A stretch of DNA of 55,019 bases. It comes from Muribaculaceae bacterium. Its GTDB lineage: Bacteria; Bacteroidota; Bacteroidia; Bacteroidales; Muribaculaceae. The stretch spans positions 1,596,367 through 1,651,385 of the forward strand of contig JAMPAK010000001.1 of assembly GCA_023667285.1 (NCBI GenBank), in the 5' to 3' direction. A program made the position numbers and the translations under genes. This document shows positions 16,745 through 26,629 of this stretch, piece by piece; within the stretch, counting starts at the first letter, position 1, and each line of letters starts with the position of its first letter. The notes under the pieces were generated by a model. That model was given only the letters and a program-made list of their open reading frames with translations. It made no database searches and was not told where the DNA came from.

Positions 16745-19153
16745 ATGAGACTATCTGACCTTACAACCGGCTCGACAGCTGTGATTGTAAAGACCCTGGG
16801 GCACGGAGCCTTCCGCAAACGCCTCATGGAAATGGGGTTCGTGAAGGGACATGAGATCAAAGTGATTCTTGCTGCTCCGCTGCGCGACCCTGTCAAATAT
16901 GAAATTATGGGCTATGAGGTGTCTCTGAGACACTCGGAGGCTGAGATGGTCGAGGTGGAGCCGATTTCAATCACCACGGAAAGTGATGACACCCCGGGGA
17001 GCATGGTCTCCAATCTCAGAGGCATGGGCGGCATTCCGCTGAATCCGTCGGGCAACAAGGTGATAAACGTGGCTCTCATAGGGAATCCTAACTGCGGGAA
17101 GACGTCGCTCTTCAATATAGCCTCAGGCGCTAGCGAGCATGTGGGGAACTACAGCGGTGTGACTGTTGACGCCAAGAAGGGCCGCTTCTATCACAAGGGC
17201 TATACGTTCAATATTGTTGATTTGCCAGGGACATACTCTCTGGCTTCATACTCGCCGGAGGAGCAGTATGTGCGCCGATTCCTTCATGATGAGACTCCTG
17301 ATGTGATAATAAATGTGGTGGACGGTTCCAACCTTGAGCGCAACCTTTATCTCACCACAGAATTGATTGACATGGACCACTCGATGGTCATAGCACTGAA
17401 TATGGCCGACGAGATGGAGAGCATGGGGCTGAAGCTCGACTATGCGACACTCGGTGAGATGATAGGAGTGCCAATCGTCCCTACGGCCGCAAAGACGGGT
17501 AAGGGTATAGATAAGCTCTTCGACACAGTGATACGTGTGGTTGAGGACAAGGAGGGGTCAGTTAGACATGTCCATGTCAATCTCGGCCCGGATATAGAGC
17601 CTCTGCTGACGGAGGTTAAGGATGCCCTTAAGAGTCACCCCACGGTGGGTAAACACTTCTCGCCGCGCTATCTGGCCATCAAGCTTCTTGAGGGTGATCC
17701 GGAGATTGTCTCGGAGGTGAAGGCGCTCCCGGATGGAGAGTCGATCATAGAAATGAGCAAGCAGAGCCTACAGAAATATGAGAAAGGACATCCGTCGTCA
17801 GATCTAGCGTCGGCCATCGCCGATGAGAAATATGGTTTCATTGCCGGGGCTCTGGCTGAGACGCTGGATAAGGCCGGAGTGGAGTCAAGAATCACGTCCA
17901 CAAGAATAATAGACGCGATTGTCACCAACAAACTGTTTGGTTTCCCCATCTTCATTGCTATCATGGTGTTTACTTTCTGGGCCACGTTTGAGGTGGGTTC
18001 CTATCCGATGGAGTGGATAGAGAGCTTTGTCTCGTGGCTAGGGGGTGTGACGCGGACACATATGCCTGACGGATGGGTGAAGGACCTTATCTCAGACGGC
18101 ATTATCGGTGGAGTAGGGGGCGTGATAGTGTTCCTGCCTAACATCCTTATCCTCTATACATGCATCTCATTCATGGAGGATTCAGGATATATGGCCAGGG
18201 CGGCATTCATAATGGACAAAGTGATGCACAGGCTTGGGCTCCACGGCAAGTCGTTCATACCGCTGGTGATGGGGTTTGGCTGCACGGTGCCATCTATCAT
18301 GGCGTCGCGCTCCATAGAGAGCCGTTCGAGCCGCATTATCACTATCCTGATCAATCCGTTCATCAGTTGCTCGGCCCGCATACCCATCTATGTGCTGCTG
18401 ATAGGGACGTTCTTCCCAATGCATGCGACATTGATGTTCATAGGCATCTACGTTCTGGGCATATTGGCGGCATCGCTGACGGCGAGATTGCTGAGGCGTT
18501 TTTGGTTTGGCCCAGATGAGACACCTTTTGTCATGGAACTGCCGCCATATCGAGTGCCGACGGCAAAGTCGATATGGCGCCACACCTGGGCTAAGGGTGA
18601 GCAGTATCTGCGCAAGATGGGAGGCATCATCCTTGTGGCCAGCATTGTGGTGTGGGCGCTCAATTATTTTCCCCACCATGATGACGGCGATGATGTGCAG
18701 ACCGAGATGACGGCTGTGGCTGATGACTCGGCCATCGACCTCAACAGGGACTCATATCTTCAGATGATAGGGAAGGCTGTCAATCCTGTCATGGAGCCAC
18801 TGGGGTTCCACTGGAGGGGCTCGGTAGCCGCTATAGCCGGTGTTCCGGCCAAGGAGATTGTCGTCTCTACGCTGGGTGTTCTATACACAGGGGATGAGGA
18901 GGCTTCTGAGCAGACACTGTCTGCGCGTCTGCGTGAGCCGAATCCTGCAACCGGGAGACCTGATTTCACCGCGGCCTCAGCATTGGCCTTCATGGTCTTT
19001 ATCCTGCTCTATTGTCCTTGTATAGCCACTGTGACGGCTGTGGTGCGTGAGACCGGCTCGCCGCGCTACGGACTGTTCACTATCCTGTATAACACGGCGC
19101 TTGCATGGGTAGTGGCACTCGGGGTCTATCGGATTGCACTGCTGGTTCTCTGA
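16745..19153 (+). CDS. feoB: Ferrous iron transporter, FeoA-FeoB fusion
   Basis: Cytoplasmic-membrane Fe(II) importer (802 aa) combining an N-terminal FeoA SH3-like domain (about 1-75) with FeoB. The FeoB G domain has G1 GNPNCGKTS (113-121), G3 DLPG (159-162) and G4 NMAD. After it come a helical GDI-like spacer and the membrane part with two Gate regions. Conserved pore segments are GFGCTVPSIMASR and GVPAKEIVVSTLG. The fused FeoAB arrangement is usual in Bacteroidetes and needs no separate feoA. It ends 2 nt before the stop of the convergent rmuC gene. Confidence 0.97.
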   Translation: MRLSDLTTGSTAVIVKTLGHGAFRKRLMEMGFVKGHEIKVILAAPLRDPVKYEIMGYEVSLRHSEAEMVEVEPISITTESDDTPGSMVSNLRGMGGIPLNPSGNKVINVALIGNPNCGKTSLFNIASGASEHVGNYSGVTVDAKKGRFYHKGYTFNIVDLPGTYSLASYSPEEQYVRRFLHDETPDVIINVVDGSNLERNLYLTTELIDMDHSMVIALNMADEMESMGLKLDYATLGEMIGVPIVPTAAKTGKGIDKLFDTVIRVVEDKEGSVRHVHVNLGPDIEPLLTEVKDALKSHPTVGKHFSPRYLAIKLLEGDPEIVSEVKALPDGESIIEMSKQSLQKYEKGHPSSDLASAIADEKYGFIAGALAETLDKAGVESRITSTRIIDAIVTNKLFGFPIFIAIMVFTFWATFEVGSYPMEWIESFVSWLGGVTRTHMPDGWVKDLISDGIIGGVGGVIVFLPNILILYTCISFMEDSGYMARAAFIMDKVMHRLGLHGKSFIPLVMGFGCTVPSIMASRSIESRSSRIITILINPFISCSARIPIYVLLIGTFFPMHATLMFIGIYVLGILAASLTARLLRRFWFGPDETPFVMELPPYRVPTAKSIWRHTWAKGEQYLRKMGGIILVASIVVWALNYFPHHDDGDDVQTEMTAVADDSAIDLNRDSYLQMIGKAVNPVMEPLGFHWRGSVAAIAGVPAKEIVVSTLGVLYTGDEEASEQTLSARLREPNPATGRPDFTAASALAFMVFILLYCPCIATVTAVVRETGSPRYGLFTILYNTALAWVVALGVYRIALLVL

Positions 19154-19155
19154 GG

Positions 19156-20463
19156 TCATTCCTCAGTATCGTCCTCGCCCGAGGCGGGCTTGAGTTGCTT
19201 TGAGGCCTTTATGCCAAGGGCTTTGAGATCAGAGGCTCGTTTGCGCAGGGAGCCCGTTCCATTTGTTAGTTTGGTCATTGCATCAGTGTGGGCCTTGCGG
19301 GCTGATGTGAGCGCCTTGTCAATCTTGTCCATGTCTGAGACAAAATCCACGAATTTGTCATACATCTTACCGGCGTCCTCGGCAATGCGGATGGCGTTCT
19401 TGGTCACCTTGTCGCGGCTCCAGAGCTGAGCGATGAGACGAAGGCCGGAGACAAGATGTGTGGGGGAGACGATGAGGACATTTCGGTCGTAGGCATATTG
19501 CCAGAGAGCGCCGTCGAGCCTCATGGCTGCCATGTATGCCGGCTCGTTTGGGATAAACATCATCACGAAGTCCAGTTGGTCCGAGCCGATGAACTCCTGA
19601 TATCTCTTTTTGGAGAGTTTGTCGACATGGCTCTTGACTGAGAGCACATGGCGGTCTCCGGCGCTCTTGCGGATAGCCTTGTCGTCAGTGTTGGCATATT
19701 CGAGATAAGCCTTGAGGGAGACTTTGGAGTCGATGATGACACATCGGCCGTCAGGATATCTCACGACGACATCGGGACGGAGTGCTCCGCCATCCTCCTT
19801 CAGCATGGTGTTTCCGTCGACGTCTGTCGTCGACTGGACAAAATATTCCTCATCTCTGACGAGGCCGCTCTTCTCCAGGATGGATTCAAGCACCATCTCG
19901 CCCCATTCGCCCTGGACGGAGTTGTTTCCCTTGAGGGCTTGGGTGAGCTCGCGGGCCTCGCGCGAGATTGTGTCATTGACGTTGACAAGGCTTGCTATGG
20001 CTTTCTCGAGAGAGAATCTCTCTCTAGCCTCGTTTGAGTATGCGTCGGTGACGGCTTTGCGGAATCCCTCGATGTTTTCTTTCAGCGGGTCGAGCAGCCG
20101 ACCAAGGCGCTCCTCGCTCTCGGCCTTGAAACTGGCTGAGTGGCGGTTGAGAATGTCATTGGCGAGATTGGCAAACTGGGAGCGTAGCATCTCCTCGTTG
20201 CGCTCGCGCTCACTCTCGATGTGGGCGAGGGATGCTTGCAAGGCACTTTTGCGGCTCTCAGCCTCAAGCAGGCGGGCGTTGAGGGTGGAAATCTCTGAGG
20301 CAGTGGTTTCGAGCCGCACACGGAGAGAGGCACTCTCATGGAGGGCTGCATCGCGGGCGGCCTCGCTGCGGGCAAGTGACTGGGCTGCCTTTGAGCCACG
20401 GAAAAGTGCTGCCGCCGCGACCGCGGCGAGCAGCACTGTGAGTGAGATTAAAAAAATGGTCAC
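19156..20463 (-). CDS. rmuC: DNA recombination protein RmuC homologue
   Basis: A 435-residue RmuC family protein. Members limit inversions at short inverted repeats and resemble nucleases, but the biochemical role is unsettled. Residues 1-22 form an N-terminal membrane anchor. A long coiled coil rich in Ala, Arg and Glu covers about 25-105. The RmuC domain follows, with GEWGEMVLESILEKSGL, RPDVVVRYPDGRCVIIDSK and FVMMFIPNEPAYMAA. The RPD...IIDSK pattern is the PD-(D/E)XK-like core. It starts 11 nt after the stop of a 54-residue small gene, so the two probably share a transcript. Confidence 0.95.
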   Translation of the reverse strand: MTIFLISLTVLLAAVAAAALFRGSKAAQSLARSEAARDAALHESASLRVRLETTASEISTLNARLLEAESRKSALQASLAHIESERERNEEMLRSQFANLANDILNRHSASFKAESEERLGRLLDPLKENIEGFRKAVTDAYSNEARERFSLEKAIASLVNVNDTISREARELTQALKGNNSVQGEWGEMVLESILEKSGLVRDEEYFVQSTTDVDGNTMLKEDGGALRPDVVVRYPDGRCVIIDSKVSLKAYLEYANTDDKAIRKSAGDRHVLSVKSHVDKLSKKRYQEFIGSDQLDFVMMFIPNEPAYMAAMRLDGALWQYAYDRNVLIVSPTHLVSGLRLIAQLWSRDKVTKNAIRIAEDAGKMYDKFVDFVSDMDKIDKALTSARKAHTDAMTKLTNGTGSLRKRASDLKALGIKASKQLKPASGEDDTEE

Positions 20464-20474
20464 GACAGACAGGG

Positions 20475-20639
20475 TCAGTTGAGAATCATGCCTCCGACGG
20501 GGACAGTAGCGGAGATGACTGTGTAGGCTCTGGCCACTTGGCGGATGCGCTCAAGAGTGATGCGCCTCGGGCCGGGGATGTGTTGTGATTTCTCTTTTGT
20601 CACTTCTGACGTGGGTAATGGAGTAGAAAAATTTGTCAT
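20475..20639 (-). CDS. 54-residue conserved-looking small protein upstream of rmuC
   Basis: A short ORF from ATG 20637-20639 to TGA 20475-20477. It has a polar, disordered N terminus, then IPGPRRITLERIRQVARAY, likely an amphipathic helix, and ends VPVGGMILN. I recall similar small unannotated Bacteroidales proteins with a Pro-rich lead, an IRQ-ARAY helix and a Gly-hydrophobic-Asn end, so I think this is a real family. I know no function. No signal peptide or membrane segment is seen. It lies 11 nt upstream of rmuC and 123 nt downstream of tRNA-His, beyond that tRNA's terminator. Confidence 0.65.
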   Translation of the reverse strand: MTNFSTPLPTSEVTKEKSQHIPGPRRITLERIRQVARAYTVISATVPVGGMILN

Positions 20640-20712
20640 AGGCAGACTGGGTTAATGTGAATGAATGTACACTTATAACGTGTCTGTGGTGCCTTATATT
20701 GTGATATGGACA

Positions 20713-20746
20713 ATAAAAAAGCAGTTCCTTCGAGAAGGAACTGCTT
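20713..20746 (-). terminator. Terminator of tRNA-His
   Basis: On the minus strand AAGCAGTTCCTT and AAGGAACTGCTT (20735-20746 and 20719-20730) form a perfect 12-bp stem with a CTCG tetraloop, followed by a T-rich tract. It sits 16 nt beyond the tRNA 3' end. Confidence 0.9.
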
Positions 20747-20761
20747 AATATGAGTCTTGGG

Positions 20762-20836
<75 letters not shown>

Positions 20837-20856
20837 ATCTTTTGGGTTTTGCGCTG

Positions 20857-20888
20857 CAAAGTTAGCCAATATCTGCGAGCCGTCCAAA
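20857..20888 (-). promoter_or_regulatory. Sigma-ABfr promoter of tRNA-His
   Basis: On the minus strand TTTG (20885-20888) and TAACTTTG (20857-20864) are 20 nt apart, a near-perfect consensus. The predicted start is about 15 nt before the tRNA 5' end. Confidence 0.8.
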
Positions 20889-20941
20889 TTTTTCCGAAGG
20901 AATTTTTAAATAAAAATATATAAGTGCAGTAATTCAGAGGG

Positions 20942-21628
20942 TTAATAGTCTACATGAACCACGGCGCGTCTGTTCTGCTCGACGGTGGGATATTTGTGAG
21001 TGGGACCCATGCCTTTGGTGCTGACGTGAGAAGAGGGGACGCCGTGAGCTACGAGATAGGCTCCGACTTTCTTGGCGCGTTTCTCGCTGAGCCGCTGGTT
21101 GTATTCAGGACGGCCGCTCTCATCGGTATAAGCGGTCACGATGACGTAGGCGTTGTCGTTGGCAGACACCTGACGAGCCAGTTTGTCGAGGTCAGGATTG
21201 TTCTTGATATCTGACCCGTTGAGTGGGAAGAGGTAGACGACATCTTCGGTAACCTCTGCGACCTCAGTGGCGCCGGCTGTGCCTGATGTTGCTGACGGGT
21301 CAGTCTTCTTGACGGTGACCATCTTGGCTGCGAAACCCTTGGCGGGAGTGGTGAGTGTGGTGGTCTTTGCGGCGGCAATGTCCGGGTAATCATTGTGGGC
21401 ACGGTCGGAGAAGAAGTAGATGGCGCCGACAAAGACAGCGATGGCAGCGGCTGCGAGAAATGCCCATCCGAATCCGCCGAGACCACGGACTTCCTGGGCG
21501 TCAGAAGTGTAGACCGTCTCCGGTTTCTTCATTGCAGGAGATTCTGCCGACTCCTCGGTGTGAGAGGGGAGCTCGAGAGGCTCGGGATGGCCGGGCAATC
21601 TGTTGTTATAGTCAATTTCAGTCTTCAT
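20942..21628 (-). CDS. Membrane-anchored OmpA-domain protein
   Basis: A 228-residue protein with a cytoplasmic N terminus of about 50 residues, one membrane span (about 53-73) and a periplasmic part. The C-terminal OmpA-like peptidoglycan-binding domain occupies about 130-228. It has VYLFPLNGSDIKNNPDLDKLA, YVIVTAYTDESG and the NQRLSEKRAKKVGAYL helix, read as separate short motifs. It has neither a beta-barrel nor a lipobox, so it is an inner-membrane anchor to the cell wall. It is probably monocistronic, between the terminator of the restriction-modification locus and the tRNA-His promoter. Confidence 0.9.
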   Translation of the reverse strand: MKTEIDYNNRLPGHPEPLELPSHTEESAESPAMKKPETVYTSDAQEVRGLGGFGWAFLAAAAIAVFVGAIYFFSDRAHNDYPDIAAAKTTTLTTPAKGFAAKMVTVKKTDPSATSGTAGATEVAEVTEDVVYLFPLNGSDIKNNPDLDKLARQVSANDNAYVIVTAYTDESGRPEYNQRLSEKRAKKVGAYLVAHGVPSSHVSTKGMGPTHKYPTVEQNRRAVVHVDY

Positions 21629-21681
21629 AACAGGAGAGAGTTTAAGTGAAATATGAGGAAAGTTTCTTATACTATAACAAA

Positions 21682-21707
21682 CGGGAGAGGCTATTCAGCC
21701 ACTCCCG
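21682..21707 (-). terminator. Hairpin terminator after the mod gene
   Basis: On the minus strand CGGGAG and CTCCCG close a stem with inner GGCT/AGCC and a GAAT loop, followed by TTTGTTATAG. It lies 37 nt after the mod stop and before the OmpA-domain gene. Confidence 0.7.
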
Positions 21708-21743
21708 GAATGTTAAAGATAGTTATATAAACTGAATCGTTGG

Positions 21744-23750
21744 CTATAATGCAATTATTGTCTCGTCGCCGCAGATGTTGCGAATTTTCATGCGGAGTGG
21801 CTTGATGTCGGCATGGATGGAGCCGTCCCAGATGCCGGAGGTTTTGCGGCCGTTGATTGTGACGGTGCTGTCTATTTCGATTTTGACTTCTGAATCACTG
21901 TGCCATGGGGCATTGGCATCGGCTGTCGAGCAGTCGAGCGAAACCATCTCGATGGCTTCAAGTCCTTCCTCGCTCAGTTCTATGGGTGAGTATTTTTTCT
22001 TGGGGTTAGCCATGGCCTTGCGATTGAATTCACGAATCTTATGGCCGACACGGTCGCTGTAGAATCGCTTGACCGCTAGGGTGAATATGTCCACAATCTT
22101 GGTGGTGTCTTCAGTCAGGTCATACTCCACCTCATCTTGAAGGATAGCATTGTCGAGAAGTTCTTTGAGGTCGCGCAGCTCGATTTCGATGACTGTGTCG
22201 TTGTTGTCTTTTATGAAGTCGTCCAGTTCCTGACGATCCACCATGTCTATATAGTAAATGATGACTCGCTTAGTTGAAGGAGAGAGCTGAGGCATGGCAT
22301 CATTGATGATGCGGTTGAGCGTCACGATGTCGAGAACTCTCGATGATGAATCCATCAGATCGGGGATATAAACGGGCGACGAGCCGTAGATAGAATCGCC
22401 GATGCAGCCTATCCACATTGGGCCGATGGAGGGATCAATGCGTAGGCCCGGGATGATTCGTGTCAACGCATCTTTAGTCTGGATGGGGTTGCGATAGAGT
22501 GTGACACCATCCTGCACTTTCTTTACAGAGAAGTTGGCGCCGTTGGTTCTAAGACGGTCTCGAACGGTCTGAATGCTGTTGATGTTAATGTCGGCGTGTA
22601 TAAATGTACGCCCCAATTTGTGGGCAACAGCAGCTGTGACACCACTTCCGCCAAAGAAGTCAGCCACGATCATGCCTTCGTTGCTGCTGGCCTTGATTAT
22701 GCGCTCAAGCAAAGCCTCCGGCTTTTGGGTGGCATAGTCAACATCTTCGTTTGCTTGTGAATTTACAGGATAAATATCATTCCACAAATCTGATACAATA
22801 TTACCCTGCATTTCATCCAAGTATTGAACTTTTCTTGGATTACCTTTAGAATTAAAAATTATTCGACCTTCTCGAAAAGCCTGATCTATATTTTCTTGAG
22901 ACCAGATCCAATGCATGTTTTCCGGTGGGGCAATTGTTTTCCCATTAAAAATTCGAGCTTCTCCTGCCCCTCGCTGCACTAAAGAAACATCTGTATACCA
23001 ACGACCCTTTGAGTCTTGTTTATAATGAGCATCAATATATTCTTGGCTATAAGCCACATATTGATTTTGAAATATAGGTGAACTTCTTCTTGAATAGCAA
23101 AAAATCGTATCGTGTACGTTACCAAATGAATTTGATTGCGCTTTAGTAGTGCGAATTTTCTGCCATATAATCTCATTTCTAAAATTATCTTCACCGAATA
23201 TTTCATCAAGCAGAATCTTCACATAGTGGCCGATGTGATAGTCGAGATGCACATAGATAGAGGCATTCTCGCTCATGACGGAGCGGATGGCCATTAGGTT
23301 CTCGTACATCCAGTTGAGGTATTTCTCCTTGTCCCAGATGTCGCCATACATCTTCTCTTCGAAAGCTCTCAGTTCATCGTCGTCGAGCTCGCGTTCGGCT
23401 TGTTTGACAGCCTCCACCACGAGAGGGTTTCTGCGGATGTAGACCTTTTTCGCATAGTCGGCACCGCTGGCAAAGGGCGGGTCAATGTACACGAGGTCGA
23501 CTTTGATGCCTTTTTCCTTTAGATAAGCGCAGGCAGAGACACACTCCCCGTGGATAATCATGTCGTCAGACTCAGCCTCACCGACATGCTCAATGTCAGT
23601 GACTTCATATAATGGCATGCCTCGGACAATGCGCTCCGTCACCTTATCGCTTTCGCGGTAGCGGAGGATGCGTTGTGTCCGCACAAAATTGTCGAGAAGA
23701 GCTTGTCCAGACACCGGGTCAGGGAAATATGGAACATATTTTATAGCCAT
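21744..23750 (-). CDS. mod: Type III restriction-modification DNA methyltransferase (Mod)
   Basis: Site-specific adenine-N6-type methyltransferase (668 aa) that protects host DNA and gives the type III complex its specificity. The catalytic motif IV is DPPF (90-93). The AdoMet-binding motif I is FFGGSG (365-370). The order IV, target-recognition region, I is the beta class, as in known Mod subunits. Residues of about 180-337, between the motifs, should recognise the target. The DNA encoding them (about 22740-23215) is near 33% GC, against roughly 50% on both sides. It lies 7 nt after the res gene, so the order res-mod is the reverse of the usual one. The name mod is by function. Confidence 0.9.
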   Translation of the reverse strand: MAIKYVPYFPDPVSGQALLDNFVRTQRILRYRESDKVTERIVRGMPLYEVTDIEHVGEAESDDMIIHGECVSACAYLKEKGIKVDLVYIDPPFASGADYAKKVYIRRNPLVVEAVKQAERELDDDELRAFEEKMYGDIWDKEKYLNWMYENLMAIRSVMSENASIYVHLDYHIGHYVKILLDEIFGEDNFRNEIIWQKIRTTKAQSNSFGNVHDTIFCYSRRSSPIFQNQYVAYSQEYIDAHYKQDSKGRWYTDVSLVQRGAGEARIFNGKTIAPPENMHWIWSQENIDQAFREGRIIFNSKGNPRKVQYLDEMQGNIVSDLWNDIYPVNSQANEDVDYATQKPEALLERIIKASSNEGMIVADFFGGSGVTAAVAHKLGRTFIHADININSIQTVRDRLRTNGANFSVKKVQDGVTLYRNPIQTKDALTRIIPGLRIDPSIGPMWIGCIGDSIYGSSPVYIPDLMDSSSRVLDIVTLNRIINDAMPQLSPSTKRVIIYYIDMVDRQELDDFIKDNNDTVIEIELRDLKELLDNAILQDEVEYDLTEDTTKIVDIFTLAVKRFYSDRVGHKIREFNRKAMANPKKKYSPIELSEEGLEAIEMVSLDCSTADANAPWHSDSEVKIEIDSTVTINGRKTSGIWDGSIHADIKPLRMKIRNICGDETIIAL

Positions 23751-23757
23751 GGCTGAA

Positions 23758-26607
23758 TCAGTTTTTCAGGAAAGAGTTAATTACTGAGATGGTTTTCAGG
23801 AGACGCACCTCACAGGGCATCGTATCTTCGATATAAAGGAAAGAAAATCTGTCTCTTCCGTATCTCTCGTTGTTGAGCCGGATGAACATCTCTTCCATAA
23901 ACCGCTTGCGAGGTTGAAATTTGGCTGCAAATCCTTCGCCCTTGGTCTCGACAATCACAAGTTTGTTGATGGAATTATCCTCATTTCGGGTCAGCATGAT
24001 GAAGTCAGGGAAATAATATCCGAGCATCTTCCATGTCCGTCCACGCCGGGAGTAGCACCGGATTTTGAAATCGGTGAGTGTATCGTCGCCGTTGAAATAG
24101 AATTCTATGCCTGGTTCGGATTTAAGATGGTTAATCACACTGTTGAGATAGTCATCTTCAAGGGTGCTGTCGAGATGGTAGGGGAGATAATGATAGGTGC
24201 GGTCGTTGATAGATTGCTCTGTCTCAGGGAGGGGCAGGTTGTTTTCGATAAGATATTGACGTACTTCATCGGAGATTGTTTTCAGAGGCTCCCGGTCCTT
24301 TCTTACAATCTCAGCGACCTTGGCTTGGGAAGGGGCATATATGGAATCGGAAGACACTTCGATTGGAGAACGGAGGGCATTAATCTTAAGCAAGGAGGCT
24401 TCCTCAGGCACAAGTTCTTCTGTGACAGAGAAACTGCGTTTGGGGACTAATGCGCGACGGATGTCAGCCCGGACTTTGCGCTGGTCGACGTGAGGGTTGA
24501 AAATCTTTGAGCCATCGTCTGTTGTCAGCGTTATTTTCTCAAAGAGATTCCGGAGATTATTCTCGTATTTCATAATCTCAGACAATCGCAGTGTGCCGAG
24601 GCCCTCCTTGATTATAGAGTCAATCCATTCTCTGAAGGTGCAGGCTTCTGCGACACCATACAGGGATGCACTTTCAGACAGGTGATTGTCCATATCAAAT
24701 CCTTGCGTATATATCACGGCCGCAACCTTGGCCGGAATCTGATAGCGGTTGAGATATGTCGTAATATCTGCGGCCTTTTCAGTCTCTATGGTTTTGTAAT
24801 TTATGTGGACTTGATAGAAATCGATAGGTGGCAACTTCAACTTCTCCATGCGTGAGTGTCGATAGATAGTCACCAGATTGTCGGGAGTCTTGCCTCCAAA
24901 TTCGTGTATGGTGGTGTATTGCTGCTCTTGCAACTGCTGATTGAGTTTGTCAGCGTTGAATTTATTGAGCCATATGAGGGCGGTCTCCTTGCGGGCATCG
25001 TCTACTTCGCGCAGACATCTGCAGCTGATCTGAAGCACCATGTTCTGGGGGCAGGAATTGCGCTGTGACAGAATTACGCCGGTGAGGCTTTTGCAGTTCC
25101 AGCCTTCACGGCCGATGCCTACAAGCAGGATGATCCGTTTCTTGGATAGGGGAGAGTCGAGTTGTGAGAATTCAAACTGGGCATCCTCTGCCACTGAATA
25201 ATCTTTGTTGCCCTTGTGATATTTAAGAATGGCTTCTGATGAATTGATGCCTAATTCAGCGCAGATATTGCATGCCTCGGGGAAGATTTCTTCTTCAAGC
25301 AGATTGATTGATGGTGCATAGACCGCAATTTTAGCCGAGGTGCCATCCGGGTATGTCGTGGTGGCGTAGGTCTCAAAGAATTCCTTTAGACCCTTGCCGA
25401 TAATCTCTGATGAATCAAGGTTGGCAAAACGGACCTTAGGGATTTTCAAGAAATTGCCTATGCCGTTGATCAGAGGATAATATGTGACGACATTGGAATA
25501 CTGCGTGCATTTTATGGACAATGCTTCTGAGATCTGAATGCGGGCCGGAGGGTCCATATTGGGAGTTCCGGAAAATCCGAGCACGGAATTGAAGTTGCTT
25601 TGCTGCATCCATTTGTTGACCACCTGCCTCAATTTCTGGTCGTCACTTGCATGATGCACCTCATCTATGAGGATGCATAGGCCGGGGATTTTGCCGATTT
25701 GCTCGCGCAACTCGTTGGCTTGTTTTATGGCTTCATATTCCTTTCGGACTTCTTCGCTCAGTGATTTCAGGAGTGAATTGTCAAGATTGGTTTCCTTGTC
25801 AATCCGGTCGAGGATCACTTTCTCAGCATTAGTCACAGCAACGAGGCCCATCAAATCAGGGTTAGCAATGTGCATGCTGATTTTGCGCGCATTGGGATTT
25901 TTTACGATGTTGCTTTTTGAGGCCGAGGATGTTTCCTGTAGCCACTCATATTGAATGAGATTTTTCAATTGAGAGGCCACGGGATCAGGCAGGATCCATG
26001 TGGGATTGAAATTTTGCATATCCCTCAAACTGGGGATAATGGACGATTTCAACCCGGAGGGCACGAAAAGTATGAAATTGTGGGCAAAAATGGGGTTGTC
26101 GGGTTCGGACAGTGCAAAATACAGGTTGAGGTATATGAGGGCTGCCATCAGATACGTCTTACCTGCTCCCATCGGAATGCTGAACAAATAGTCTGTGTAA
26201 CAGACATTGAAAAATAGGTCTTTGATGACCTGCCGGTAATCTATTGAGCGGGGCGCTCTTTTGATTTCAGCAATGATTTTCGGTGAATTGAGATTCCCTT
26301 TCTCGTCGGAGATCGATGCATATTCCCAGAGAGCCAGGGCGGCGGGATCGGACTGCAGCACTTCTCGGGTTGCCCGGTTTATCTCAAGAGAATCCACGTC
26401 CGTGGAATTAAAGAAACCAGAAGCAAACAGTTCCCATAATGGACGGTTTTTACATTCAATCTTAAGAAAAAGGAAGGTCTTTATAGAGTCAATCTGGGCG
26501 TCGCGCATCTTGTGACAGCGCTCAATATAAGATATGAGTTCAGAAACGACGCAGTCTTGTGAACGGAGCCATTCATCTCTTTTTCTTTCGATTATCTTAT
26601 AAAACAT
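23758..26607 (-). CDS. res: Type III restriction enzyme helicase-nuclease subunit (Res)
   Basis: A 949-residue ATP-dependent DNA translocase/endonuclease that acts with Mod to cut unmethylated DNA. Superfamily 2 motifs are visible: Walker A SIPMGAGKTYL (about 143-153), DEVHH in LIDEVHHASDD (about 317), SGTPNMD, and the second RecA domain around VGIGREGWNCKSL. The C terminus has a PD-(D/E)XK nuclease core: PDF at 867-869 and VETKGE near 886-891. Length and domain order match type III Res. GC content is somewhat below the surroundings (about 43-45% in parts), consistent with acquisition by transfer. It is first in the two-gene operon behind a TAAATTTG promoter element. Confidence 0.9.
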   Translation of the reverse strand: MFYKIIERKRDEWLRSQDCVVSELISYIERCHKMRDAQIDSIKTFLFLKIECKNRPLWELFASGFFNSTDVDSLEINRATREVLQSDPAALALWEYASISDEKGNLNSPKIIAEIKRAPRSIDYRQVIKDLFFNVCYTDYLFSIPMGAGKTYLMAALIYLNLYFALSEPDNPIFAHNFILFVPSGLKSSIIPSLRDMQNFNPTWILPDPVASQLKNLIQYEWLQETSSASKSNIVKNPNARKISMHIANPDLMGLVAVTNAEKVILDRIDKETNLDNSLLKSLSEEVRKEYEAIKQANELREQIGKIPGLCILIDEVHHASDDQKLRQVVNKWMQQSNFNSVLGFSGTPNMDPPARIQISEALSIKCTQYSNVVTYYPLINGIGNFLKIPKVRFANLDSSEIIGKGLKEFFETYATTTYPDGTSAKIAVYAPSINLLEEEIFPEACNICAELGINSSEAILKYHKGNKDYSVAEDAQFEFSQLDSPLSKKRIILLVGIGREGWNCKSLTGVILSQRNSCPQNMVLQISCRCLREVDDARKETALIWLNKFNADKLNQQLQEQQYTTIHEFGGKTPDNLVTIYRHSRMEKLKLPPIDFYQVHINYKTIETEKAADITTYLNRYQIPAKVAAVIYTQGFDMDNHLSESASLYGVAEACTFREWIDSIIKEGLGTLRLSEIMKYENNLRNLFEKITLTTDDGSKIFNPHVDQRKVRADIRRALVPKRSFSVTEELVPEEASLLKINALRSPIEVSSDSIYAPSQAKVAEIVRKDREPLKTISDEVRQYLIENNLPLPETEQSINDRTYHYLPYHLDSTLEDDYLNSVINHLKSEPGIEFYFNGDDTLTDFKIRCYSRRGRTWKMLGYYFPDFIMLTRNEDNSINKLVIVETKGEGFAAKFQPRKRFMEEMFIRLNNERYGRDRFSFLYIEDTMPCEVRLLKTISVINSFLKN

Positions 26608-26629
26608 TTTAGGACTCGATAACTTTGCA

